The notes: generated by a model from the sequence alone, not told the origin. A stretch of 64,000 nucleotides of DNA from Daphnia pulex (GCF_021134715.1 NC_060022.1:873001-937000), one strand, 5' to 3'. Positions 37,433 to 49,329 are shown, numbered from the stretch's first letter. Program-made: numbers and translations.

Positions 37433-37656
37433 CTTTGTAGGTGTTCATGGGGTATTGCAGTCATTTTCCAGTTAAGAGATGTACTGAAATGGAGCTTGTG
37501 CAGACTTGCAGTTCAACATCATACTTCAATGTGTCATTTGCTTCTGTTGGCCCATGCAGTATATGCAGTGTTGAACAGTTGGTTAAAATAGTCAATGTCC
37601 TGTCGGGCTTATTTTATCGGCTGCGTTATGTCGTCGACCCTTGCTACAGGCGTTGA
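37433..37656 (+). other. Possible cysteine-rich exon, unidentified
   Basis: After the acceptor-like sequence tactttgtag, an open frame of 72 codons begins at 37441. It reads VFMGYCSHFPVKRC and continues with several cysteines (TCSSTSYFNVSF, GPCSICSVEQ) before a stop at 37656. An earlier stretch (37007-37123) ends at a GT donor in the matching phase. The composition is more protein-like than its surroundings, but no family is recognised. It may belong to the same transcription unit as the 36.0 kb module. Confidence 0.25.
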
Positions 37657-38129
37657 GGTAATGCTTGATGTACAGTCTCGTTCAATTAGTATGACCTTTA
37701 GTTAAAATATCCCTTCTCATTTCAGTTCAATCGTTTGCTGCCGTTCCGTTCCATAGACTTGATCCATCGGTGAACTGAGGTTGCTGAAATTCAAGACTCT
37801 TCAAGAAATTATGTAGATGTAGATAAAATTACAAGTGCATATCTGGGCTCCCTTCTTTTCTGTGGCCCCGTTTCCCTAACTAACCACTAACCAACGCCCG
37901 CCGGTGGTCACTCGCCCGCTGTGAAACCAGGAGGAGGGGAGGGCTCTGGTCGAACGGGGACTTGGAAGGCGCATGATTCGATGAAAACTTTTGGAGGGTC
38001 ATGAGTCTAACCCGGAAACCTAGTATGACTACATCTCCCCGGAAAAACTTGCCTCGTACTTCTCTCTTCTTCTCGGTCCAGATAAATATCTCTGGGGGCC
38101 GTAGACATATCCTATAACAGCATGTGCGA

Positions 38130-38540
38130 GTTAAACAAAGCAACCCACTGCCCAATGAAACAAAAAGCCATGGTTTATTATTTGCGCAAATCTCCGTCAG
38201 TCAAGTTACAAATTTTTCTAATTCAAGAACTCGTGTAGAATTTTGCATCTAGTCTATTAGTGCAAATCGCGATTCCATGTGTTTGGTAGTTAAGAAAATG
38301 GTTGTTTAAAAAACAAACAATGGGGTGTTTTGAGTAGCCAAAAAAACTCACCATCATTGTTTGTTTTTTAAACAACCATCTACCAAACACATAGGATCGC
38401 TATTTGCTCCAGTAAATTAAGATGCAAAATTCGACAGAAGTTGTTGAGTTTGAAAAATTTGTAACTTGACTGACCCAGATTTCCGCAAAACTAAACCATC
38501 GCTTTTTGTCTCATTGCCGCAGCGGTGGTGGCGGGTTGCG
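38130..38540. repeat. Long imperfect inverted repeat (foldback)
   Basis: Two arms of about 180-190 bp face each other. The innermost 24 nt are perfectly complementary (38299-38322 with 38355-38378, 32 nt loop). Complementarity continues outward with small gaps through tgtgtttggta, tttgcatct, gtcagtcaagttacaaatttt, ccatggttta/taaaccatcg and the caaaaagc/gctttttg boundary, and more weakly beyond. There is no coding sequence in it. It could be a foldback-type mobile element or the central hairpin of the larger inverted duplication. Confidence 0.85.
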
Positions 38541-38639
38541 TTTAAACTCGTGCAGTAGTAAACAGTCTTGAACCGGACGCTCTGTTTATTGAATTTTTTG
38601 AACATTTTAAAAAGAAAATAAAAACTTTAGTTCATGCAA

Positions 38640-38860
38640 TATATTTATTTTTATTTATTACGGATATTACATGGTTAAGGTTTAACATTGGTTTATAGGG
38701 TTAAGGGTATAAATTTAAGGGTTAGTAGGTGTATAGTAGGTGAAACTTCGGGGTTTGAAGGATTGGAAGGTATATGTTTGTGGGGTTTGGAGATTAATTG
38801 GTAGGGCAACATTTGTAGGGTTATAGATTAACTGAATTTTTATCCAAACTTGAAATATCC
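38640..38860 (+). repeat. T/G-skewed degenerate tract with telomere-like words
   Basis: This tract is strongly strand-asymmetric (G and T rich on the + strand). It contains repeated words such as agggttaaggg, aagggttagtagg and gtagggttata. Arthropod telomeres are typically TTAGG, and these words are only loosely related and not in register. I regard it as a degenerate low-complexity tract, not a telomere array. Confidence 0.5.
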
Positions 38861-38916
38861 TCCCTCCCCCCTCCAACATCCTCTACTTTCCTTTCCCAAT
38901 CCCGGAAACATGTTTA

Positions 38917-39138
38917 TTATTTGTTGACATAAACATCCCAAATTTTTTTTGTTGCTTCTGAACTTATAAACGGTAAACTGCAATAGTCACGATGACAATT
39001 AAACAAAATATGATGCAACTTCGGTAACACAACATCAGCACCAAGGAACGGACAATTGAACTTGATGTAGAAAGATCTTTCACCAGCATAGGCAGCAACA
39101 ACGTCCCACATCGGACAGCAACTACACGAACATACATG
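38917..39138 (-). other. Possible cysteine-rich terminal exon, unidentified
   Basis: On the - strand, after an acceptor-like tcggttatag, an open frame of about 74 codons starts VDHVCSCSCCPMWDVVAAY, continues with a segment holding SFYIKFNCPFLGADVV and HHILFNCHRDYCS, and ends at a stop at 38917. The even residue usage and seven or more cysteines make it look more protein-like than the surrounding frames. It lies downstream of the duplicated - strand modules and could be a later exon of the same unit. No family is recognised. Confidence 0.3.
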
Positions 39139-39310
39139 ATCAACCTATAACCGAAATGAAATGAATTAAATAATCTTCAGCATCAATGGAAATGCTGTCA
39201 ATTAAAAGACGAATAAATGTCACTTTATGTTATTTACAAGAATTAAAGCCCTCAGCTGGCTACGTCAAATCCATGTGTAAGTTGGGCAGCAACAAAGAAG
39301 CTCAAACTCC

Positions 39311-40069
39311 ACCAGGGTGTTAATCCTATTTTTAAAAAAAACTCAATTACTATCAAGCAACAATTCTCAAATAACAAAACAATTTGAACGAAGTTCAGTT
39401 GAACTACAAAATCATTCAGAATAAATGTTGCAAAGGAATGTACAGTTGGCAAGCTTTTCAAAGGTTCAATTTCCACAATTGAAATAGGTTGAAGAGATAG
39501 GCACTAACTAAATCTGTAGTCTCAGTTAGAAAGTTGAACATTATATTTACCTGAATTGTTCTGAAGTGTTTCTGACAAACGTGAAGCTGGTACAGGAAAA
39601 AGAGACATTTTGGCAAAATGTTCAGCTGCTCAGGCCACATGATCAGATGAAATTGCCATGTAGAAATTAGAGGCTGTTACCAGATACCAGGGTGTTAATC
39701 CTATTTTAAAAAAAAAGCAAACAACTCAATTACTATCAAGCAACAATTTCTCAAATGAAAAAACATTTTGATCGAAGTTAAGTTAAACTACGAAATCCTT
39801 CAGAATAAATGTTGCAAAGGAATGTACAGTTGGCAAGCTTTTCAAAGGTTCAATTTCCACAACTGAAATAGGTTGAAGAGATAGGCACTAACTAAATCTG
39901 TAGTCTCAGAGTTAGAAAGTTGAACATTATATTTACCCAAATTGTTCTGAAGTGTTTCTGACAAACGTGACGCTGGTACAGGAAAAAGGACATTTTGGCA
40001 AAATGTTCAGCTGCTCAGGCCACCACATGATCAGATGAAATTGCCATGTAGAAATTATAGGCTGTTACC
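39311..40069. repeat. Direct tandem duplication, about 375 bp unit
   Basis: The segment from about 39311 to 39685 is repeated from about 39686 to 40069 in the same orientation. Both begin at accagggtgttaatcc and run through identical blocks such as caaaggaatgtacagttggc and gatcagatgaaattgccatg. The copies differ by a few small indels. One single-base indel shifts the short frame after the conserved ATG (39607 in one copy, 39993 in the other). The high identity indicates a recent duplication within the right arm of the inverted duplication. Confidence 0.93.
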
Positions 40070-40330
40070 AGATAGATACCTAAATTCACACAAAAATAAT
40101 TATCACAGTCACATCCAAGAATCTTAAGAGAAATTACCATTATAACGAATAAAAATGTCAAGAAAGAAAAGTACGCCGTATTAAGTATCCAATCCAACGA
40201 TACGTTTTCAACATGTGGTTTCCAAATTCCGATCAGTGTTTTAAGAAATGGCGGAATTTCGTCTTGAGTAACTAACAGTCCTAACACACTCGCGCCATCT
40301 AGCAGACATAATTTTAGCCACCTAGTGATA
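39937..40330 (-). other. Right arm module of the inverted duplication
   Basis: This is the - strand partner of the module at 35700-36190. It has the exact string cctataatttc (40061-40051) after an AG acceptor, an ATG at 39993, a 19-codon segment MSFFLYQRHVCQKHFRTIW and a GT donor at 39936. Two CTCF-like motifs lie upstream at 40292-40327. A tandem extra copy of the ATG exon lies at 39551-39673. If spliced to the next acceptor-like site, the frame ends at once, so coding status is doubtful. Confidence 0.4.
40292..40327 (-). promoter_or_regulatory. Pair of CTCF-like motifs, reverse orientation
   Basis: Read on the - strand, gctagatggcgc (40303-40292) and cactaggtggc (40327-40317) fit the CTCF core CASYAGRKGGC; the second fits at every position. 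Their orientation opposes the three forward motifs at 35708-35795. A further weaker + strand match, gatagatggcg, is at 40915-40925. Function is inferred from sequence only. Confidence 0.45.
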
Positions 40331-40542
40331 TCCAATATATTCCTTAGGCACTCGGAAGACTGGACGGAATGGAAGGAACATTTTTTTTTCAAAACTACTT
40401 TAAAATAAATTTAGCAAATCTTTACATAATTGCGGAAAAATTTCCGAATTATTAATCCCTAAGGCCTCTAAGGTGAATGAGTAGCAGTACTAGAGCCAAT
40501 TCTACAACCTGTATCGGTAAATTTATATCACATGTAGTTAGC

Positions 40543-40800
40543 TTACATCTGTAAAGGATATGCTGCAGTGAAACTCTGTGGCTGAAATGTTTTAAATTGT
40601 GGTGATGCAAAGTAGCAGTTCTTCCAGGACTCTGTTGGACAAAGTGACAACAGCCCCGAAACAATCTTCAAGGATTTCATTTCGTCTTTAGAAAGAAGAG
40701 TACTGAGTATGCTGACTGCAAACTCTTGATTACCCTGTGTGATGCATAGATCTATTTCAAGAATATGTGTGGTTAGTTGTAGTTTGTGGTTATACGGCCT
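40543..40800 (-). other. Possible terminal coding exon, unidentified
   Basis: An 85-codon open frame runs on the - strand between stop codons and has protein-like composition, with segments EIDLCITQGNQEFAVSIL, LLSKDEMKSLKIVSGLL and SWKNCYFASPQFKTF. There is no ATG in the first 40 codons, so it would have to be a spliced 3' exon. A possible acceptor is the AG in cttgaaatag near 40750. Upstream exons would lie above 40.8 kb on the - strand, but none was identified. Confidence 0.25.
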
Positions 40801-43800
40801 TTAGCGGGTTATTGAACGTCATATACTATTTTGTTTGATTTTGATAAAAACGATATGCAGCTCTTCGGGTATCTGTATTTCGCTATCGCACAGGTGATGA
40901 TGCAAATCTTTGTTGATAGATGGCGTGGTGTTGATGTTACTGAGATTTAGTTTAAAAAGCTGAAAAACTTCAGAAAGGAAGATCTTTTTCTTATCCAGGG
41001 TTACGTGAATAATAAAACAGGGACATGCAAGTTCATGTTACGGGCAGAGGCCGGAGATAGAGACGGGCAACGATACCAATCTCGTTTCGGAGTTGTTGGG
41101 ATTGGTAAAAGAGCGAGTAGGGCTACCTCGTCGGCTCGTCGCATTATCCAAATCCAAGAAAATTGTATATTTGTATTGGTTAGTTGGAGGCAGTGGGTAG
41201 TGCTGTAGTGGTGGTCGTCATGGTGCACTTGTTTGCCGTTTGGCAGTCTGCCGACCGTGGCATGACATTTACCACGTTCAAACTCCTTAAACTCGATATG
41301 CAAATGAAAGTCGTGTGGTTTAGACCAAAAGTTATGACAAGTTTCAAAAGCGTTGCTCCCCATGCAGCAGCAAGCCCCGTCGTTCTCTCCACCAATAAAT
41401 ATAGTACGACCTCGTCATTTCACGCAACTTCCTTTCTCGGACTTCTCGTCGGATTTCACGTTCGATGTAACGCACAACGGTGCACGCTGTATACCATAAA
41501 TACAAGTTGGTACTATATGTGTGTATACGATCAACAGCTATAGCAAACAATCAATAGACAGAACTAAACACAAGAATGTTAAATCAAACAATTATTTCGC
41601 CTTAGTGAAACTAAAGTCATTCCAAACTTACGAAGAACTATGAAACGTCGACGAGTCTCTTATTAGGAATTTTGGATTGACATAAAAAAACAACTTGGAA
41701 ATGAAATCTTTTGTGTAACTCATTCGAGTAGGTCAATAAAGAAGGCACTGTACATTTATTATGAGACATCAAACAGCTGCAGACAATCAAAATATGGAAG
41801 CCTGAACTCGTTGTTTATATGGACGTACTACTGCCGTGCCAAGTGTTTAAGTGAATCTTTTGATTGCGGAAGTACGGACTCAAATTGCGGTGTGCGTGTC
41901 TGCCTGGTTATGTGTGTGCGGCGGTGGTGGTGGGCTGAACGGTGTTGAACTTTCACCGCCGCCCCCGCTGCCACCGGCGCGCCACCGAAAGGCTGGGCGG
42001 TGTGAAAAGAGGGACGCGCGGCGGCCGGCCGACCAGCCCAAATATTACAAGAGAGCGGAGAGAGGAGAGCATTCAAGCGCGCAACTCAAACCAACGGTTG
42101 GCGCGTTCACCCACCCGCCGAATTTTGACATTAGACGTTGCGCTACGTGCGTCTAGAGACTGCTGCTGCTGTAAACCCCGTCTATATAATATGCGTTTGA
42201 TAATATACTATACAATCCCGACTGATGAGTGTGACCGACATTTCGGCTCGTAAAAAAAAGCGTCCAGCGAACCACAGTCGACGTGTGTGCATAGACGTCA
42301 AGTCGCCGCGGTGTGACTCGCACCAATGTCTGACGCGGGTTGATCTAACGCGTTTTGTGTTTTTGGTTTGGCCTCTCGCGAAGGCAGCAGCAAATGCTGC
42401 GCCGATGCACTTTGAGTTGTTTATACGCACCGGAATTTCCGCGCCCCCCTCTACCTACTCGACCCGTTATGCGCTCAGCAGCAGCACCAGAGCTTTACAA
42501 GAGCGTCTATACACTTTGCTGCGCTGTCTCTACGGTCTAGAGTTTAAAATTAGACGATTAGTAGCGCGTAGCTGTTCATCGATTTGTTTCTGCTGCCAGT
42601 CTGTGAGGGACGGAAAGGAGGGGGGAGAGAGACCGGCAATCTGTCAAAAGTGATTCATTAACAATCCACTCATTCGAATTTATGATGAGTGTTTTACGCA
42701 GGTATTAATGTTAAGTCCCTTACTAAAACTACGGTTGAATTGTGGGACTATTATTTCTTTCCTATGTTACATCCCATATATTTTTTAAAAAAGTGCGCCA
42801 GTATAAAATTTGAGACATTTTTCAAACAAAAATCTGAAAAATTCGAGATAAAACAAACAAATGTACATATAAAACCGTAAGGCCGAGAATTAGCATTGTG
42901 CAGTTATTCTTAATCGCGAGTAGAATTCCATTCTTGTTCGATCATTACTTTACCCCAGTTTACACCCCAGGATAAAATGTTTGGCTGGTATGATGAGACC
43001 AATTTATCTTTATACTGCCAACATAATCCGTGTAATAATACAATCAAAAAGGCCTGTTCACGAAACCAAAGAGAAGAAAGATCGTCAGATATCCGTTTCC
43101 TATCCAATACATTTATCCAATTTATTCCTCCCCCTTTTTTCTTTCTCCGAGAAGATTCAACTTTTGATAAAATGTGGCACACGAAAAAAGGCTGAGTGTT
43201 GTCGTCCTCGATTTCTGTTGATCGAATCAGCGAGGCGACGAGGAAAATTCCACGGCAATATTCCAAACTTTAAATCGAACGTCGACGGCGATATCAGCCA
43301 CAATATGAAGGGAGACGGAAGAGGAGACAATGGAAGCACGAAAATAAAAGGGGCGAGCCCGAAACGGGCGTTTTATTTATTTAAAAAAGAAAAAAAAAGA
43401 GTCAATAAATTTGTAAGTAATTCAATATAACGCGGTTAAAGACATTTTTGTTTTGTTTTTTTTCCCAGGGAAATGTTTACTTAGCGTCTAACTTACAACC
43501 ATTCCCGACCAGCCAGACCCCCCCCCCCAGACAAAAAAGTTGATTGGAAGTTTTGCCTCCATCGTTTTCTGTCACTAAACGGACGACGGTGCGACCTTCC
43601 GCACGCGCAATAATATACGTTTAAAAATACGGTGCGCAACGAGAGACCAAACTATAAGGAGCTGCTGGATATATAGCGGCGGCGGAGGTGGAGGCGTGTA
43701 GAGGAGGGGGGCGGCGTGTTATCAACGAATGAAATACGGCGGATTGGCCTGTCAGCCCGACTGAAATTTCATTTGACAGTGTTTTATGTGTGTTTAGTCT

Positions 43801-45374
43801 CTCGCACCCAACAGGAAGGAGAACAACAACAACTACTACTACAACAACAACATACACACTACACCTTATAATATAATAGACAGTATATTATATCGACGTA
43901 AACCATTGAGAGTGTGGATCTCGGGGGCGTGTCCGGCACGTCTAAATATCTCCCATCCCCCCGCCCGTCTCTCTAACTCGACAGGAACCAAAACAAAAAA
44001 GAAACTCGAATTTATAATGGCGAGGGAAAAAAGCGGAGATGGAGAGAGAGAGAAAAGAGCGTGTAACTTGTTAAAGCGTAGCCTCCGTTGACTGCCTGTG
44101 ATCTGGCCCGACCGACATGGAACCAGCTCGTCTACAGACAATAAGCAGCCGAATAGATCCACACACACAGGATATAATAGAGAGTGCAACATCTAACATA
44201 ACCAACACCAAAAAAACAAAACAAAAGGAGAGCAGAGCCCGGGCAGTTAATTCTAGACATAACACAAATAAAAAATAGGAGCTGTTGCTAATGTTGATGA
44301 CGCTCGTCACATCAAGAGCTGCTGCCTTTTTCCCTCGCAGCCGTTACGGCCCGCAAACCCAAGCCGGAAGTTGTTACAGCAGCTCGACTTACTCCTCGAG
44401 TAATTAAAAAAAGAAAGAAAATAAGGCCAACGAGAGATAAAGAAAACGGAGAGCGGCAAATAAATAAATAGAAACAAAAGCTCTTTGCTGCGTTAGAGAT
44501 GCGTACAAGACGTATATATCCATCCGTAATTGAATGTTGTAATAAGAAGAAAACAAAAGATGGCGATTGCGCTAGATTCTCTCGCTTAATAGAATCAGTT
44601 GAAATGCGTGGCGTAACGCATCCTGTTTTCTTTGCTCCGATGAAAGTGAATGCCCTTTTCTCTCTTTCTCTCTGTGTGTCTATACATTTGTTGTGTGTCG
44701 TTGCCTATTGTCGTGGGAAGAGTCGATGGTTTTCGTACGTGTGTAATCATAATAGCACGACGTCACGATGATGAACGATAAGGGGGGGAGGGGAGGGCAG
44801 GTCGGCGGCACTATCGTCATCGCGTGTCGCATTGACATTCCCTTTTTTTAAATATTTTTTTTTATTTTTATATTTTTGCTATTTGTTCTCGGGACAAACA
44901 ACGTCGCATCGGCCCACAATCAGCCAGTTTCATCATTGCCGGGTCCTAGATTCTTCGTCTTGTATTCTCCGGCTGATGGTGCGCAAAGAAGAGTCAGCCC
45001 AGTCAAGGCATAAGGGCCGTCTATAAAGAGAAGAAGAAGAAGAAGAAGAAGAGGAAAAAATAAGTCGCCCGCTGGGCCGTTCGAACTCCGGCTGACTTGT
45101 CACACTTTTTGGAAAATGGTCATCGGGAGGGGGTAGATACGTGTATACATCAACGTGTGGTCGTACCAAGTCCATGAGGGTTAGCTGTGGTCAAAGAAGG
45201 GGGAAAATATGTACACATGTCCGCTGTATTATTGTATCCATCTCAATATCGAAATAAAATAAATTAGAAAAGAATTTCCAGAAAAATAACGGAAGAAAAA
45301 AATAAAAGGAGCTCCTCCTGCTGATCTAACCTCTGACCCGGGGGTCTCCCAGCATCTAAACGGATACAACAGCA

Positions 45375-45375
<1 letters not shown>

Positions 45376-45415
<40 letters not shown>
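45376..45415 (+). repeat. (CTG)13 trinucleotide repeat
   Basis: Thirteen uninterrupted CTG units lie here, read as CAG on the - strand, where an ATG directly precedes them. The flanking - strand frame reads polyglutamine and then low-complexity sequence, and no gene could be built around it. It is recorded as a microsatellite. Confidence 0.95.
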
Positions 45416-48400
45416 ATATGCTAATGAGTTCCTGGGCCATAAGAAAAAAAGGGGGAAAAAGTGAGAGAGACGATTGCTGTGGGGGCGTTTTCATTCCTGA
45501 CCTCCCGGGCCGACTGTTGCTGCTGTTGCTGCTGATATTTTTGGGTGGTGGTCCGCGCTCACCGGCCATTCACCCATCACATTCGAACATTTTTCCTTCG
45601 TCTACGTGTGTGTGTGTATAGAGGCCAGCCTCCTATTCCCATACAGCGCCAGTATATATATGATTATATTATACACCTTTGCCATCGTGTGACAATCCGA
45701 GTTTTTTCGCTGGGCCTTTTTCTTTTTTCATGGAGGGATCCTGCCGGGAGAGCAGCAGTGCCGGACCGACTGCTGGTGCCCCGGCAATTTGTTATTTGAT
45801 GGCCAAGTTCGATACCGATAACCTCGCGCGTTGTTGGGGGTGGTGACTCGACACATGTGAGTGCGTGTTTGTCCTGGTTGTGCGTTGAGCCCAAGCAGCG
45901 CCTATATACAGACGACGAGGTTGATACAGCACAGGCACAGCCCCCCCATCTCATTCTGTCCTTTTCTCTTTCTTTTTTGGGTGTCCAGCGCAGAGTGAGT
46001 AGAGAGAGGCTGAGGCTGGGACACTCACTGGTGACTGCATGAGGCTGATTGCTACCGAGATTGCAGGCGACATTCCACGGCATCATGAATAGCTTATGGG
46101 TTGATCGGCCCAGCTGTGCGTGTATGTGCGAGCCCCGGTGATTTGTTGTGTGGCAACCCCCGAGAGAGTCGAACGCTTCCCTTGTGCTGCACTTCGCCTA
46201 TCACTACCATGACAATGACAGTTTCGCCTTATTGTATCCAGACACCAAAATATTTTAAACATTTCGATAAATCTTTGGCCAAAAAAAGAAAATAATATTT
46301 CTCAGCTATTCTTTTTGAGCTGTTTAATATTTTATTTCCTTGGCGTTTGGTTCCCGCAGCGGATTATATGGCAGCAGCAGCAGCAAATAATCAAACGGTT
46401 GGAAAATAAAACGTCAAGTCGTTTGAAAAACAACCACGCAGAGTCGATATCAAATCATTGAAAGAGAAAGAATATACGAGCCACAGACGACACCGTCGAA
46501 GAGTTGGCAAGTCTTAAAAATCAAAAGTTTCGATTTATTTTTTGAAAGAAAATTGTGCGCAACAAATAAATGGAATAAGGACTTGGAACGACCATCACCA
46601 GACTTATCCAGTTGACTTAGCCAGAAGAAAGAAAAAAAAAAAAAAAAACAGTTAATGCACTTCATTTTTTTCTCTCTCTCTTTATGCTCAGTAAAGAAAA
46701 AGAAAAATATTTAAATAAAATGGTAGGTATAATAATAAGATACGAGGTACAAGACGAGTTGACTCAAGATGACGAACGAGCAGCCGACGATGAAGGTTCA
46801 AAGTGTCCGCGATAAGCCCCGAAAATAAAGTGAAAGAAAAAAGGTCTCGAAAAAGATCAAAAGAAAATATGACAGACACGAAATGCTAATGGGCGTCAAG
46901 TGATAGTCATCATCAACCAATCGGACGTCTAGTACGTAGCATATATACATGCACGTCTGAATATATTATCGCTTTAAACTGACGGGGGAAAACGATCGTA
47001 CATCGCCACACACACACACACACAAAAAGAAAGAAAAGATTACGCGGACGTATAGACTACCTTTAGGTGGTACCTAACGCAGTATACTACATTGTGCTGT
47101 ATAGTCTCTTGCATAATAATAACAGATAGATGGAGATGGAGAGAGTGTAGCCCTGGCAGAGACCCTTGGGTGGCATCGACGGCCGGGGGGAGGTTGCTAG
47201 TTTGCTACACCCCAGCCATATGCATTTTGTATTTGTATAAATCAGTTCTACGAAGAATCTAAAGCTCTTATAATAATATACAAGAAAGAAGTTTTTTTTT
47301 TTGCCAATTGTTTGTCACTGGTCTGCGGGGTTCAGGAGCGAAAGCAGTAGGAGCCAACAGCAGGAGCACAAGTCTAGGAGGGGGCAGGAGACAGAGACAG
47401 GGGGGCCTCCTCAAAAACCCTCAGCTGGATATGTCACAAGGTGCGGTTTGGTGATCAGCCCACCGTGACAACCCAATGAAGCCAACGTCACTCTCCTCGA
47501 CTTCTTTCTTGTTTTCCCTCGGCTTCGCCATCTCTCTATATCAACTATTCGTGTATATGCGCGCAGTATTATCATGTTGTTTTTTCACCCTGCTGGGTGT
47601 GTGTGTGTGTGTTGTCGTCCTGGGCCTCGCCATGGTCCCTGTGTTATAGTAACTAGTAGATATCGTTTTCTTATCTCTTTATTTCCAGCCAAACACATAA
47701 CAGTGGGGGGCCCCCAAATGCTGATGGCTGATTTTCTTTCATTTTCCTTTCTTTTTTTCCCCCCTTCTTCTTCTTCTCTTTCTCTTTTTCTATTGGCTGC
47801 CATAACGCAGACTGCTGTTGTGTACAATAATATCCATTTGATTCTCCCAATCTTCGACTGTCTCTCGTTTAAAATGCCATTTCTTTATTTTATTTTTTTA
47901 TTTAGAAAGGGGGGTCGATTGTTATTACGGGACCTTTTATCATTGGCGGGTGGGATTGTATGTGTTCCATACTGTTTTCCTACTGTGTTTAGTAGTGGCA
48001 TACACGGCCGATGGAGCCCAGTGGGAAATGACCAGCCACAGTTCGGACTACATACCACAATGAGGAGACTGAGACTGAACTACTCCGAACACTAGCCAGT
48101 CTATAATAATAATACAATAATAGCCACTGTAGTACGTGGACGTGTGATGTGCAGATGGGCACTCTTTTGCACCCTCAGAACAGTGGCCAGTGGGACTGTA
48201 TTGGGGATTTTTCATTGTATGGGCAAAAGTTGCCTTTTTACACGGGCCATTGTCCTCGGATAACAACTGTGAGATTAGCCAATTACTTTGGTTGGAAAAG
48301 GGGCGCCAGCACGTCGTCCCACAAGTCTTCAGAGGATCATCAGATGTCTGCTGGGTGCGCGCTATTTTTAAAAAGAAGAAGAAGAAGAAAATGGGTTCAT

Positions 48401-49329
48401 AGAGAACCCCTCCATCTACGTATAGAGGCTTACTACTGTGCCATGTTTTGGATAGATACAGTGCGCAATGGAAATAGATATAGAGATAGACAGATAGATA
48501 TGTTTTGTTTGGGGTATTTTTTCTCCCATTTTACGTAATAATAGAGAGAAGAGAAGAAAGAAGAAGAGCTCGGAGGAGGCCTCTGCTCCTCAAGGGGTTG
48601 AGTGGCTTCCATAAGAAAGAAGAGGTGGTCTCTTATAGCCAAGGGTGGTCGCCCCTTTTATCTCTGTTTTCTCTTCTTTATTTGAAAAGTTGTTCAGTTC
48701 TAAAGTCTCGCGGTTTCTTTCTTTCTCTGTTTTCCAAAAACTTAAACGGCATAACGTATTTTTTTTTTCCAGGGGTCTACTAGAGTCTATTAGGCCTCGT
48801 CTGCCTTGCGTAAAAGCAGGGCCGGTTATGTAATAAGCCATGGAGGGGGGCTGGGAGGGGGCATTATGCGGCACTGCGAGTTAAAAAGACGGGCAGATGT
48901 TGATCGTGACGACTCGCTTAAACGGCGGCCTTTTTAGCGCACAGCATCACGTCGTCGGATCGTGAAATCGAGTCTCCCATACCCAAACCGAAATAACCGG
49001 CCCGTTAAATAAGCGGCGCGAAATTAGGCACCGCTTTGAATCCCTGAATTTCTCAAAGGTCGATCCTGCGTTGCTGATCTCTTTTGAAATCGAAAATGAT
49101 TTCCAGCCGAGTGAAACCGAATCTGACCCTGCTGTCTCTCTAAGTCTCACTGATGTATAGGAAACTCCCTTTATTTCCACGAAAGTATATGAGATCCCCC
49201 CCGGAGAAAGAAAAGGGCGAGCTGCGCATACACGTCTAATAGAGCTGACTGGTGGAAATTCCATTTTCGTATTGAAAACGGGCCGAGTTATGGGCTGGCT
49301 GGCTGGCTCCAATCTAGATTGGAAGTCAT

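Noticed and set aside
38640..38860. Interstitial telomere array
   Set aside because: The words gggtta and ttaggg recur, but not in tandem register, and they do not match the arthropod TTAGG unit.
40015..40392. 125-codon - strand frame with a transmembrane-like segment
   Set aside because: It begins with TTG and runs across the conserved acceptor of the duplicated module. The hydrophobic part corresponds to the T-rich intron, so it is probably not translated.
45229..45417. Polyglutamine open frame on the - strand
   Set aside because: It is translated CTG repeat followed by low-complexity sequence. No neighbouring exon supports a gene, so it is recorded only as a microsatellite.
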